This document shows, piece after piece, positions 23,751 to 32,832 of a DNA stretch of 57,656 nucleotides. Source of the stretch: JBCBJX01 sp038522735 (lineage in GTDB: Bacteria > Pseudomonadota > Alphaproteobacteria > Caulobacterales > Parvularculaceae); assembly GCA_038522735.1 (NCBI GenBank), contig JBCBJX010000008.1, positions 1-57,656 on the forward strand, in the 5' to 3' direction. Each line of letters starts with the position of its first letter. Position 1 is the first letter of the stretch. The position numbers and the translations under genes are program-made. The notes beneath the pieces were generated by a model. The model did not search any database and was not told where the DNA came from. It saw nothing but the letters and a program-made list of their open reading frames with translations.

Positions 23751-25709
23751 ATGGTCGACATCACCCTGCCGGACGGCTCCAAACGGATTTACGAGACCGC
23801 GATCACGTCCGCCGATCTCGCCGAAGAGATCTCGAAGTCCCTCGCCAAGAAAGCCGTCGGCGCGAAGGTGAACGGCGAAGTCGTCGATTTATTCTCGTCG
23901 ATCGAGAACAACGCCCGCGTCGCGATCCTCACCCGCGACGACGAGGAGGCGCTGGAGCTTATCCGTCATGATACGGCGCACCTCCTCGCCCAGGCTGTTC
24001 AAGCGCTTTACCCCGGAACCCAGGTCACCATCGGCCCGGTTATCGAAAACGGCTTTTATTACGACTTCGCGCGCGATGAGCCGTTCTCCACGGACGATCT
24101 TGAGAACATCGAGAAGAAGATGCGTGAGCTGGTCGACGCAGATCTTCCGACCCGCATGGAAGTCTGGCCGCGCGACAAGGCGATCGCGACATTCCGCGAT
24201 ATGGGCGAGCATTACAAAGCCGAGATCATCGAGGATCTGCCGGCCGACGAGCCGATCCGCATCTATTTCCACGGCGACTGGTTCGACCTCTGCCGCGGGC
24301 CGCACCTTCCGTCAACGAAGCATATAGGCAAGGGGTTTAAACTGACCAAGGTGGCGGGCGCCTACTGGCGCGGCGACAGCCGCAACCCGATGCTGCAGCG
24401 GATCTACGGCACCGCCTGGCGCACCGAGAAAGAACTCCGCTTACATCTTCAGCGCCTTGAGGAGGCTGAGAAGCGCGATCACCGCAAGCTCGGGCGCGAG
24501 ATGGGTCTTTTTCACCTGCAGGAAGAAGCACAGGGCTCGGTGTTCTGGCATCCGCAGGGCTTCGTCATCTGGCGGGCTCTCGAAGCTTATATCCGCCGCC
24601 GTCTGGATGCGGACGGCTATGACGAGGTGAAGACGCCGCAGCTGCTCAACTCAGTCTTCTGGGAGAAATCCGGGCACTGGTCGAAGTTCCGTGAGAACAT
24701 GTTCGTCGTTCCCGACGAGGTGCCGAATACGGATGACGAAGGCCCCGCGATCACGGGCGACGCCGCGCTTATGGCGCTGAAGCCCATGAACTGTCCGGCG
24801 CACGTGCAGATCTTCAAGCAGGGGATCAAGTCCTATCGGGACCTGCCGATCCGCATGGCGGAGTTCGGCTGCTGCCACCGGAACGAGGCGCACGGCGCGC
24901 TGCACGGCCTCATGCGCGTGCGGCAGATGACCCAGGACGACGCTCACATCTTCTGTCGGGAAGACCAGATTGCAGCGGAGACGGAGAAGTTCCTCGCACT
25001 GTTCTCCACCGTCTACGAAGACATGGGGCTTACGGAGATCGCCTATAAACTCGCGACGCGCCCGGACGAGCGCGCCGGCGACGACGCGACCTGGGATCGT
25101 GCCGAGAAGGCGCTCGCCGACGCACTGACGGACTCCGGCCTCGAATTCGACTACGCCGAAGGCGAGGGCGCGTTTTACGGTCCGAAACTGGAGTTCCACC
25201 TCACCGACGCCATTGGCCGCACCTGGCAGGCCGGCACGTTTCAGTTAGACTACGTCCTGCCCGAACGGCTTGATGCGACCTATGTCGGCGAGGACGGCGC
25301 GAAGCATCGCCCTGTGATGCTGCACCGGGCCGTATTCGGCACCTTCGAGCGGTTCATCGGCCTTCTGATCGAGCACTACGCCGGCAAGCTGCCGCTCTGG
25401 CTCGCGCCGACGCAAGTCGCTGTCGCGACGATCATCTCAACGGCTGATGAGTATGCGGACGAAGCCGCTGCAGCGCTGCGCGAGAAGGGCCTGCGCGTCG
25501 ACCTCGATACGCGCAACGAAAAGATAAACTACAAGGTTCGCGAACATTCCGTGCGGAAAGTGCCGGCGATTATCGTCGTCGGGGCCGATGAGACCGAAGA
25601 GCGGACCGTCTCGATCCGCCGCCTCGGATCGAAAGACCAGCGCAGCATGCCGCTAGACGAGGCGATCGCCGAACTCGCCGAGGAGGCGACGGCGCCGGAC
25701 TTGCGCTGA
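23751..25709 (+). CDS. thrS: Threonine--tRNA ligase
   Basis: This 652-aa class II synthetase has the full domain set. A TGS domain covers residues 1-62. The N2 editing domain has HDTAHLLAQAVQALYPG and, further on, CRGPHLPST. The catalytic core has MNCPAHVQIFKQGI (zinc Cys), FGCCHRNEAHGALHGLMRVR (motif 2) and MLHRAVFGTFERFIGLLIEH (motif 3). The anticodon-binding domain closes the protein (LPLWLAPTQVAVATII). Both editing and aminoacylation sites look intact. It sits 24 bases after the ATP-grasp gene and two bases before a GTG-initiated membrane protein. Confidence 0.97.
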   Translation: MVDITLPDGSKRIYETAITSADLAEEISKSLAKKAVGAKVNGEVVDLFSSIENNARVAILTRDDEEALELIRHDTAHLLAQAVQALYPGTQVTIGPVIENGFYYDFARDEPFSTDDLENIEKKMRELVDADLPTRMEVWPRDKAIATFRDMGEHYKAEIIEDLPADEPIRIYFHGDWFDLCRGPHLPSTKHIGKGFKLTKVAGAYWRGDSRNPMLQRIYGTAWRTEKELRLHLQRLEEAEKRDHRKLGREMGLFHLQEEAQGSVFWHPQGFVIWRALEAYIRRRLDADGYDEVKTPQLLNSVFWEKSGHWSKFRENMFVVPDEVPNTDDEGPAITGDAALMALKPMNCPAHVQIFKQGIKSYRDLPIRMAEFGCCHRNEAHGALHGLMRVRQMTQDDAHIFCREDQIAAETEKFLALFSTVYEDMGLTEIAYKLATRPDERAGDDATWDRAEKALADALTDSGLEFDYAEGEGAFYGPKLEFHLTDAIGRTWQAGTFQLDYVLPERLDATYVGEDGAKHRPVMLHRAVFGTFERFIGLLIEHYAGKLPLWLAPTQVAVATIISTADEYADEAAAALREKGLRVDLDTRNEKINYKVREHSVRKVPAIIVVGADETEERTVSIRRLGSKDQRSMPLDEAIAELAEEATAPDLR

Positions 25710-25711
25710 GC

Positions 25712-26983
25712 GTGGCTGAAGCGGGCGAGCTGGAGCGAGGCGGCGGCGAGGCGCACGCAACGGCGGCGGGCTTCGTCTTCGCGCTTCTCCCGATCATCCT
25801 CGTCCTGACTCACCGGACGATCGCACCGGCTTATTACCTGCTCGTCGCGATCGCGCTCGCTCACGGCCCGACGCGGGCCGGCGCATGGACGGCGTTGCGG
25901 CGCGCCGCCGGGCGCCGGCCGGACGCGGCGACCATCGCGGCGATCTTCACGATCCTGTTCTGCGGTTTTGTCGCGCTCAGCGGGCTCTGGTCCCCACGTC
26001 CCGACAAATGGACCTGGGGGCCGAGCCTCTTCACCGTTCTCGCCGGCGCTTTCGTCCTCGCGCAGCATGCGGCGGCGATCGGGGAGAGGGCGCTCCGTCG
26101 TTTCGCGCTCCTCGCTCTCGGCGGTGTCGCGGCCGGCGGCGCGCTCCTCGCCCTCGAGGCGCTGACGGGCGGCGCCCTGCGCGCGGCGACGCCGCCGGAG
26201 CGGGCGACCAGGGCGCTTGATCTCAATTCCGTCGGCCGCGGCGTCACCGTTTACTGCGCGCTCGTCTGGCCGGCCGTGTTTGTCGCCTGGCGGGTAACGG
26301 GACGTCGGCTGCTGGCGGTTCTGCCTCTCGGAGCGGCGTTTCTCGCGGCGGCGCTCCTCCCGATCCAGACGAACGTCGCGGCCCTCGCCCTCGGCGCCGT
26401 TCTCGGGGGCCTCGCGCTCCTCGCGCGGAAAACCGCGATCATCCTCGCGGCGGGGCTGTGGGCGGTTGGTCTCTTCGGCGCGCCGGTGGCGGCCTTCGCT
26501 CTGCCGCCTTTGGAAGCGCTGAGCGCCCTCGACGGCCTCCCGGCATCGGTCGCACACCGGTTGATGATCTGGCGGGCGACAGGCGATCTCCTGCTCGCGC
26601 ACCCCTGGGGCGCGGGCGTGGAATTCGCGCGCGCCGCCGGCGCAGAGAGCGCGTTCGCCGTCCTGGACGGACGCACAACGGAGCTGCGCGTTCTGCCGCT
26701 GCACCCGCACAGCGTCTTCTTACAAATCTGGCTCGAACTCGGCCCCGTGGGCGCGTTTCTGGCGGCGGCCGCCATCACCGCCGTCGCGCTCGGATTTCTG
26801 CGATCCGATTTTTCGAGATCCGAAACAGCCCTGTTCGCGTCAGTTCTTGGCGCGGCGTTCGTTTCAGCTCTGTTCGAGGCGTCGCTCTGGCAGATCTGGC
26901 GCCCGAGCGCCGTCGCGCTATCGTGCTGCATCGCAACATTATCAATTGCCGCAAGCCGACGAAATTTGTTACATCTCCGTTAA
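25712..26983 (+). CDS. O-antigen ligase / polymerase-like membrane protein
   Basis: This 423-aa protein has about ten to eleven hydrophobic segments and one large loop (about residues 265-335) with the Wzy_C/WaaL-like pattern. MIWRATGDLLLAHPWGAGVEFARA is followed by LPLHPHSVFLQIWLELGPVGAFL; the HPHSVFLQIWLE stretch resembles the H..N..L..E motif of O-antigen ligases, with Ser instead of Asn. Such proteins join or polymerise lipid-linked glycans on the periplasmic face. The start is a GTG two bases after the thrS stop, so translation probably depends on thrS. It precedes a set of glycosyltransferase genes, which fits an envelope glycan role. Confidence 0.8.
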   Translation: MAEAGELERGGGEAHATAAGFVFALLPIILVLTHRTIAPAYYLLVAIALAHGPTRAGAWTALRRAAGRRPDAATIAAIFTILFCGFVALSGLWSPRPDKWTWGPSLFTVLAGAFVLAQHAAAIGERALRRFALLALGGVAAGGALLALEALTGGALRAATPPERATRALDLNSVGRGVTVYCALVWPAVFVAWRVTGRRLLAVLPLGAAFLAAALLPIQTNVAALALGAVLGGLALLARKTAIILAAGLWAVGLFGAPVAAFALPPLEALSALDGLPASVAHRLMIWRATGDLLLAHPWGAGVEFARAAGAESAFAVLDGRTTELRVLPLHPHSVFLQIWLELGPVGAFLAAAAITAVALGFLRSDFSRSETALFASVLGAAFVSALFEASLWQIWRPSAVALSCCIATLSIAASRRNLLHLR

Positions 26984-27072
26984 TTATTTGTCAGAATTCG
27001 CGCGCAATCTTGTTTCAGAAGAACGCGAACGGGGCGACAGACCGCTTGGTGCGGCGACTCTGAGGGGCTCGA

Positions 27073-28092
27073 ATGGCCGGATTTGAAGAGCCGATGGCGA
27101 CCGGGGCGCTGGCGTCGATCGACGTGCGTGCGGTCGCAAAGGTCAGCGTCGTCGTCGTCTCCTACGAAACCGGCCCTCTGCTGTTGCGTTCGGTCGCATC
27201 CGCTCTGGCTCAGCCGGAGACGGCCGAAGTGGTGCTCGTCGACAACGGCAACCCGCCGGCCCTGATTGAGCAGACGCGCCTCCTCGGCCATTCCCTCAAA
27301 CCGGTCCGTGTGCTCACGGGACACGGAAATGTAGGCTTCGCGGCCGCCTGCAATATCGGCGCGCGGGCCGCGACCGGACCGGATCTTCTTTTCCTGAACC
27401 CGGACGCCGTTCTGCCGGAAGGCGCGCTCTCGACGTTCCGCGCGGCGGCGTCTTCCGCCGACCGGTCGGCTCTGGTCGGCGGCCGTGTCCTTGGGCCCGA
27501 TGGGAACGAGCAGGCCGGGTCGCGCCGCAGGGCGCTGACGCCAGGCTCGGCGCTGATCGAGGCGAGCGGCGCGTGGAAGCTCTCCCCGTCGCGTCTGAAA
27601 CAACGCTGCTTCAACGCGCACACCGATCCGTGTCCGGTGGAAACAACGTCCGTCCACACCATTTCCGGCGCCTGCATGTTCGTCTCGCGCGACAGTTATC
27701 TCGCGATCGGCGGCATGGACGAGCGGTACTTCCTGCATGTCGAGGACATCGACTTCTGCCTTCGTTTCCGGCAGGCGGGCGGCGTCGTTCTCTTTGAGCC
27801 GGATGTCGCGCTCACCCACTTCAAGAGCTCCAGCCGATGCGGCGCGATGCGCGTCGAGGCGCTGAAAAGCCGGAGCATGACGACCTATTTCTGGCGGCAT
27901 TTCGCCGATAAGAGCGTCCGAACGACGCTCGCCCTCGGCCTTGTCACCGCGGCGATCTGGGGCGTGTTCGCCCTCCGCGCCGCGAATACGGGCGCGACGC
28001 GTCTTCGCGCCTTCGCCGGCTTCGCCCGCCGCACACGGGGCGCCGGCGTTCGCCGGGCCGCGCGCTTCTTGGCGCAACGCAGCGCACGCTGA
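27073..28092 (+). CDS. Glycosyltransferase family 2, rhamnosyltransferase-like
   Basis: This 339-aa protein starts the GT-A fold at residue 18 (KVSVVVVSYETGPLLLRSVA). It has the nucleotide-sugar region NVGFAAACNIGARAATGPDL with FLNPDA, then SGACMFVSRDSYLAIGGMDE and the catalytic-base region HVEDIDFCLRFRQAGG. This is the WbbL/rhamnosyltransferase-type layout found in O-antigen clusters. The C-terminal 60 residues are basic with one hydrophobic stretch (LALGLVTAAIWGVFAL) that may touch the membrane. It faces the ArnT-like gene tail to tail with four bases between stops. The 89-base spacer upstream is A+T-rich and may hold its own promoter. Confidence 0.87.
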   Translation: MAGFEEPMATGALASIDVRAVAKVSVVVVSYETGPLLLRSVASALAQPETAEVVLVDNGNPPALIEQTRLLGHSLKPVRVLTGHGNVGFAAACNIGARAATGPDLLFLNPDAVLPEGALSTFRAAASSADRSALVGGRVLGPDGNEQAGSRRRALTPGSALIEASGAWKLSPSRLKQRCFNAHTDPCPVETTSVHTISGACMFVSRDSYLAIGGMDERYFLHVEDIDFCLRFRQAGGVVLFEPDVALTHFKSSSRCGAMRVEALKSRSMTTYFWRHFADKSVRTTLALGLVTAAIWGVFALRAANTGATRLRAFAGFARRTRGAGVRRAARFLAQRSAR

Positions 28093-28096
28093 TCAA

Positions 28097-29623
28097 TCAG
28101 TTCTGAGGCGCTTCGGCGATGTTGAACGCGTCGTCCCGGACATCGCTCAGCCGGAAGAGATAGAGCTCCCGGTTTTGCGCGCCCGCGGGCGCGGCGACGG
28201 TTCCGATCGGCGCAATCATGTTGAACGCGCGACGAACGGGCGGCGTCGCCGGGAAATGACGCGACGCATAGAGCGCCTGGTCGTTGCGCATCGGTCGGTA
28301 CGCTTCGAACGCCTCGTAGTGGTGGTTTGCAGCCCGGTTCGGCGACCAGGCTTTGACGGGCTTCGGCAGGTCGCGCTCATAGAACAGCAACGCGCCCATG
28401 ACGGCCCGATCATCGGCGAGTACGACGTCGTAGCCCTCCGCATAGCTCGCGATCGCCGCCGCCTGCTCCCGCCAGCCGCGTACTTCAGCGAACAACGACA
28501 GCCCGGTCGTCGCCTCGATCCGCTGCGGCGAGAGCGCGGCGAACGCCAGCCCCGCGAAGATGACGGCGTTCGCGCTGATCGTTGCGGCGGCGAACTTCGG
28601 CCGCGTCGCGAGCATCGCCGCCAGAAGAACCGCAGCGGCCGGGTAGGCGCTCGCCGCCCAGTTCGCGTGGGCTCGGGACAGAAACGCCTGTATGCTGACG
28701 AGGAGAAGCGGCGGGGCGGCCGTCGCGACGAGATAGAGCATCGCCGCCCGCTTGTCCGCATCCGGCGTTTCGGCGAGGCGGCTGCGAAGCGTCGCGCCCG
28801 CCCAGAGGAGGGCTAGGAGCGCGATCGGGCCGATAACGGCGAACTGCGTCCCCCAGAACGCCAGGAGGCGATCCGGGTTCAGCATGTTCCCATCCCACGC
28901 CGCGTTCGCCGCAGTGTGCGAGACCGTCGAAAACGCGTTCTCCTGATTCCAGAGGATGTTCGGCGTGATGAGCAGGGCGGCGGGCGGAAGTGCGGCGATG
29001 AGCGCGATCGAGCCCGGCCGCCGCAGTCTCGGCGATATCGCCATCGCCGCCGCAAGACCGAGGGGGAAATAGATCATCGCATACTTTGCAAGGAACCCGG
29101 CTCCGAACAGAACGCCAAGCGTCCCGCCGAGGGCCCAGTTGGCCCGCTCCGCGCTGATCAGGACGTAGGCGGTGTAAAGGGCTGACGACCAGAAAAAAAG
29201 AAGCGGGACGTCCGTCGACATGAGGTGGGATGAGATCGAGACCGCCGGCGCGAACGCCCAGAGGAGCGCCGCTGTCACAGCCGCTTTAGCGCCGAACAGA
29301 CGGTTCGCGAAGGCGGCGAGCATGAGCGCCGTCGCCCCGTGAAAGAGCGGCGCCGCGGCGCGCACGCCGAACTCCGTGTCGCCGAAGACGGACGTCGTCG
29401 CCGCGATGATCCAGGCGATGAGCGGCGGCTTGGAGAAGTACCCGAACGCCGGCGTCTGCGCCCAGAACCAGTACTGGGTTTCGTCCTGGGACAGCTCCCA
29501 GGGCGACAGGGCGAGGGCGGCGAGCCGGAGAACCGTCAGAACACCGATCAGAAGCGCGCAAAGGCGCAAGGGGCGCGTCAGGAGCGGAGCGTCGGCGCGG
29601 CTCGTCGGACCTCCCTCAAACAC
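28097..29623 (-). CDS. ArnT/PMT-like membrane glycosyltransferase (GT-C fold), copy 2
   Basis: This 508-aa GT-C protein has about eleven membrane helices. The first periplasmic loop carries the acidic catalytic motif SQDETQYWFWAQTPAFGYFS followed by KPPLIAWIIAATTSVFG, as in the PMT_2/ArnT group (DE pair near residues 41-42). Such enzymes move a sugar from a polyprenyl phosphate onto lipid A, protein or glycan in the periplasm. Its start overlaps the end of the next ArnT-like gene by eight bases, so the two are made together. The GT2 of the DPM1/ArnC type at 31452 could supply the donor. Confidence 0.87.
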   Translation of the reverse strand: MFEGGPTSRADAPLLTRPLRLCALLIGVLTVLRLAALALSPWELSQDETQYWFWAQTPAFGYFSKPPLIAWIIAATTSVFGDTEFGVRAAAPLFHGATALMLAAFANRLFGAKAAVTAALLWAFAPAVSISSHLMSTDVPLLFFWSSALYTAYVLISAERANWALGGTLGVLFGAGFLAKYAMIYFPLGLAAAMAISPRLRRPGSIALIAALPPAALLITPNILWNQENAFSTVSHTAANAAWDGNMLNPDRLLAFWGTQFAVIGPIALLALLWAGATLRSRLAETPDADKRAAMLYLVATAAPPLLLVSIQAFLSRAHANWAASAYPAAAVLLAAMLATRPKFAAATISANAVIFAGLAFAALSPQRIEATTGLSLFAEVRGWREQAAAIASYAEGYDVVLADDRAVMGALLFYERDLPKPVKAWSPNRAANHHYEAFEAYRPMRNDQALYASRHFPATPPVRRAFNMIAPIGTVAAPAGAQNRELYLFRLSDVRDDAFNIAEAPQN

Positions 29624-31316
29624 AGCCGCGAACGCCTTCGGCGCGTCGGTAGAAGCTGATCCGGACCTCTCGGCCCTTCGAATAGTTGAAGCCCTCGAGC
29701 TGCGAGAACGCGCGCGCCCCGCCGCCCGCCCGTGCGAGCGCGGCGCAGAAAGCCTCGGACGCCGCCGCCTCGACGACCGCGGCGCCGTTCCTGTCCGCGT
29801 AGGCCGCTCCAGCCGGGCCCGGTTCGGCGAGAAGCGTGTTCGTCCCGAGGAGGAACACCGCCGACGGTTCGTAATAGCCGGTGAGGACCGCGTCCGGCGC
29901 GCCGTCGAGCCGGGGATGGAGGTCCGCCTCGTCGAGTTCCGCCGCGATGCGCCGGCTGAGATCGAGCCGGTCGGCGGCGGGTAGGGTGATTTCGAGGACC
30001 GACCAGGCGAGGATCGCTCCGCCTGCGGCCGCCCCGACTGCAGCGGCCCGCAGCGCGCCGCGCCACGCGAGAACGACGGTCGTCAGTGTTGCGACGATCA
30101 AGGCGCCCGCTGCGACGTCGGCGTAAAGCGGCGGCGAGCGCCAGCTATGGGCGCTGGAGCCGAAGGCGGGAATTGCGATCAGGAGGGCGGCGAACAGGAC
30201 GCCTGTCAGCGCGTAGAACGCCGCTGACAACCGGACGAGGTCGAGCCGCTCCGGCGGCCGTGCGATCATCCGTGCGGCGATGAGGGCGAGCGCCGGATAA
30301 AGCGGCAGCGTGTAATGAGGCAGTTTCGTCGTGGAGATCTCGAAGACGAGCCAGGCCGGAACCGCCCATGCGGCGAGCATGAGAAGTGGAAGCCCGTCGC
30401 CCGGGCGCTCTTTCTCCGCCCGCAAGGCGGACGCGGCGCCGGACAGAAGAAACGGCGCTGCGGGCCAGAAGAGAACCGGCAGAAGCGCCAGATGAAGCCC
30501 TGGCGGCGCGCCGTGCTCCTCCTGCGCCTCCGTCACCTTGGCGAGCCCGTCCGTTCCCATCGCTTCGGCGATAAAGCGGCCCTCCGTTTCCAGAGTGATC
30601 GCAAGGGTCCACGGCGCGACGATCGCCGCTGCGACCAGGACGCCGCTGATCGGCCGCAAGCCTTTCCAGAGGGCGATGCGGGAGGAAGAAAGGGAAAGTC
30701 CGGCAACCGTCAGAACACCGATCATCGGCGTGACGGGTCCCTTGATGAGCGCGCCGAGGCCGAGCCCGATCCAGAAGAGCGCGGCGTCGGTGCGGCGCGG
30801 ACCCGCTTCATCGCGCAAGGATGCGACGACGCCTGCGAGCCCGAGCTGCATCAGGGCGACCGACGCAAAGAGCAGGGCGTCCGACTTCGCGATGGTCGCC
30901 TCTCCGGCGAGGCTCGGCGCTCCGGCCATGAGAAGGGCGCCGAACAGCGCCGTATCCGGATCGAAGAGCCGCCTGCCGATGAAGTAGACGAACAGGACGC
31001 CGACCACCGCGGCCACCAGCGACGGCGTCCGGTGCGCCCAGGGCGCGCGCGTCTCGACGCTTGAAAACGCGGCGACGGACGCGGCCTGCGCCCAGTATGA
31101 TCCTGCAGGCTTTTTGTTCCGCTCAGCGTCCTGAAAGCTGATCGACACATAGTCGCCCGTTTCCAGCATCTGAACGCTCGCCTGCATGAACCGGCTTTCG
31201 TCGCGGTCGAGAGGCGGAAGCGCGGTGATCCCGGGCAGCGCCGTCAGCGCAGCGAAAAGGCCGACGAGGAGGGCTCCGACGAGCGGCGAATGAGAGAGAG
31301 GCTTGGCGATCGACAC
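29616..31316 (-). CDS. ArnT/PMT-like membrane glycosyltransferase (GT-C fold), copy 1
   Basis: This 566-aa GT-C protein has the catalytic DRDESRFMQASVQMLETGDY motif in its first loop (about residues 38-57) and the NKKPAGSYWAQAASVAAFS segment typical of ArnT-like transferases. About twelve helices and a C-terminal soluble domain of about 130 residues (VLEITLPAADRLDLSRRIAA onward) follow. That tail is absent from copy 2. It is the first gene of the minus-strand pair. A 135-base region separates its start from the divergent DPM1-like GT2, so both directions probably share a control region. Confidence 0.88.
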   Translation of the reverse strand: MSIAKPLSHSPLVGALLVGLFAALTALPGITALPPLDRDESRFMQASVQMLETGDYVSISFQDAERNKKPAGSYWAQAASVAAFSSVETRAPWAHRTPSLVAAVVGVLFVYFIGRRLFDPDTALFGALLMAGAPSLAGEATIAKSDALLFASVALMQLGLAGVVASLRDEAGPRRTDAALFWIGLGLGALIKGPVTPMIGVLTVAGLSLSSSRIALWKGLRPISGVLVAAAIVAPWTLAITLETEGRFIAEAMGTDGLAKVTEAQEEHGAPPGLHLALLPVLFWPAAPFLLSGAASALRAEKERPGDGLPLLMLAAWAVPAWLVFEISTTKLPHYTLPLYPALALIAARMIARPPERLDLVRLSAAFYALTGVLFAALLIAIPAFGSSAHSWRSPPLYADVAAGALIVATLTTVVLAWRGALRAAAVGAAAGGAILAWSVLEITLPAADRLDLSRRIAAELDEADLHPRLDGAPDAVLTGYYEPSAVFLLGTNTLLAEPGPAGAAYADRNGAAVVEAAASEAFCAALARAGGGARAFSQLEGFNYSKGREVRISFYRRAEGVRGCV

Positions 31317-31451
31317 AGGGAGACGGGCGCAGTCCTTACGTGCGCTAAGACTATCGCGACCTGCGCCGTTTGTCCGCGCCTTCGCACGTGCGGGACTTCT
31401 CGAAGCCCGTTTAAGGCGCTAGGGACCCGCGGGGGAGGCGGTCGGTAAAAA

Positions 31452-32306
31452 GTGTCTTCAGGTTCACGGGTTTATGCAGCAAGCGCGTTTTCGCGCCGTC
31501 GCGCGGACGGCGCCCCGGCGGTCAGTGTCGTCACGCCCATGCACGACGAGGCGGAGAACGCCGGGCCGTTGATCGCGGAAATCGCCGAGGCGCTGGCGGC
31601 GACCGACTTCGAAATCCTCGCTGTCGACGACCGTTCGTCCGACGACACCCTCGGGGCCCTGCGTCTCGCTCAGGAAACGACGCCGGAACTTCGCATTCTC
31701 GCCCATGACCGCCGGTCCGGGCAGAGCAGAGCGCTGCGCACCGGCGTCCTGGCCGCCCGGGCGCCGGTGGTCGTCACCATCGACGGCGACGGGCAGAACG
31801 ACCCCAAAGACATCCCGTCGCTTCTGGAGGAGCTCGGTCGCGGCGACGCGCCGCCCGCTCTCGCCATGGTCGGCGGGCGTCGGCGCAAACGGCGCGATTC
31901 TGTCGGAAAACGGCTCGCTGCGAGCCTCGCCAACGGGCTGCGGAAGCGCATCATGCGGGATGGGGCGGACGATACGGGCTGCGGGCTGAAGGCTTTCCAT
32001 CGCGAGGCCTATCTCCGGCTCCCCTATTTCGATCACATGCACCGCTATCTTCCGGCGCTGATGCGCCGCGAAGGGTATGAGGTGCGGTATGTCGACGTTT
32101 CGCACCGGCCGCGGCTGCACGGGCGCTCGAACTACACCAACGGCCAGCGCCTCGCGGTGGCGTTTCGGGACGTTCTCGGGGTGCTCTGGCTCAACGCCAG
32201 ATCAAAATCGCCCGGACATGTGACGGAATTGCCGCCCTCGGCGGAAGGATCAGTCGAGACGGGCGGCAAATCGGAAAACTATGGTAATGTCCGCTTAACG
32301 AAATGA
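31452..32306 (+). CDS. Polyprenyl-phosphate sugar transferase, DPM1/ArnC-like GT2
   Basis: This 284-aa protein has the DPM1-type GT2 domain: AVSVVTPMHDEAENAGPLIA, FEILAVDDRSSDDTLGALRL and the DxD region VVTIDGDGQNDPKDIPSLLE. DTGCGLKAFHREAYLRLPYF and VSHRPRLHGRSNY are strongly conserved in the dolichol/undecaprenol-phosphate sugar synthases. There are no C-terminal membrane helices, as in the soluble DPM1 type. It probably loads a sugar onto undecaprenyl phosphate for use by the divergent ArnT-like pair. The GTG start has a GAGG sequence about 12 bases upstream; no better in-frame start keeps the nucleotide-binding strand. Confidence 0.87.
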   Translation: MSSGSRVYAASAFSRRRADGAPAVSVVTPMHDEAENAGPLIAEIAEALAATDFEILAVDDRSSDDTLGALRLAQETTPELRILAHDRRSGQSRALRTGVLAARAPVVVTIDGDGQNDPKDIPSLLEELGRGDAPPALAMVGGRRRKRRDSVGKRLAASLANGLRKRIMRDGADDTGCGLKAFHREAYLRLPYFDHMHRYLPALMRREGYEVRYVDVSHRPRLHGRSNYTNGQRLAVAFRDVLGVLWLNARSKSPGHVTELPPSAEGSVETGGKSENYGNVRLTK

Positions 32307-32316
32307 GGAAGGCGCT

Positions 32317-32742
32317 ATGGGTTCGTTTCTGATTTTTCCGCTGCTCGCGATCAGCGTCGTCTTGTTCGCGATCCTGACCATCACCGGCATCGGCTCTGGG
32401 GACGACGGGTCATGGTTTACGATCGTCGTGGCTGAACTGCCGCTGGTTCAGGACCGTTGGACTGTCACCTTCGGCGACCTCTTCATCGTCGGATCGCTTG
32501 GGCTTTTGTTCATCGAACTCCTGCGCTCCACCCAGACGGGAACGGACTCGCTCATTAACCACGTTCTGTCGTTCATCACCTTCGTGATCGCGCTCCTCCT
32601 CTTCATCCTCGCGCCCGGTTTCGGGAATTCGGTCTTCTTCATGCTGGTGCTCATGACCTGCATGGACCTTGTGGCCGGCTTCATCGTCACAACCGTCACG
32701 GCGCGGCGCGATTTCGGCGTCGCGGAGGGCGTCATCCGCTAG
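32317..32742 (+). CDS. Small four-helix membrane protein of unknown function
   Basis: This 141-aa protein has four hydrophobic segments (about residues 3-23, 52-66, 82-102 and 105-126) joined by short loops and ends in a short charged tail. GAGGAAGG precedes the start. It follows the DPM1-like GT2 by ten bases and is followed by a terminator, so the two form a bicistronic unit. Its size and helix count are those of GtrA-type polyprenyl-phosphate-sugar flippases, but I see no clear GtrA sequence motif. The functional link is only by position. Confidence 0.7.
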   Translation: MGSFLIFPLLAISVVLFAILTITGIGSGDDGSWFTIVVAELPLVQDRWTVTFGDLFIVGSLGLLFIELLRSTQTGTDSLINHVLSFITFVIALLLFILAPGFGNSVFFMLVLMTCMDLVAGFIVTTVTARRDFGVAEGVIR

Positions 32743-32783
32743 CCATGGTCGACGCCCATCGCGTCGATCTTTCGGCTTTTTTT
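32741..32783 (+). terminator. Probable intrinsic terminator after the small membrane protein gene
   Basis: TCGACGC (32749-32755) and GCGTCGA (32761-32767) form a 7-base stem with a 5-base loop. AGCC (32741-32744) can pair with GGCT (32774-32777) to extend it. A run of seven T follows at 32777-32783. The hairpin begins at the stop codon of the gene. It separates the glycan unit from the GGDEF-EAL gene. Confidence 0.65.
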
Positions 32784-32793
32784 ACGTCTCCCG

Positions 32794-32827
32794 CTCACTC
32801 TCCCTTCCGGAGAGTTACCGGGTGAGG
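32794..32827 (+). promoter_or_regulatory. Hairpin overlapping the ribosome site of the GGDEF-EAL gene
   Basis: CTCACTCTCC (32794-32803) can pair with GGAGA (32809-32813) and with GTGAG (32822-32826). The last of these lies inside GGTGAGG, the only ribosome-binding-like sequence before the ATG at 32833. The fold could mask the site and make translation conditional. This is a prediction by eye. Confidence 0.35.
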
Positions 32828-32832
32828 CGTAG

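Noticed and set aside
25529..26710. Open frame of 393 codons antisense to the O-antigen-ligase-like gene
   Set aside because: Highly charged (Arg, Glu) translation typical of a shadow frame; the plus-strand reading has clear membrane helices and GTG coupling to thrS.
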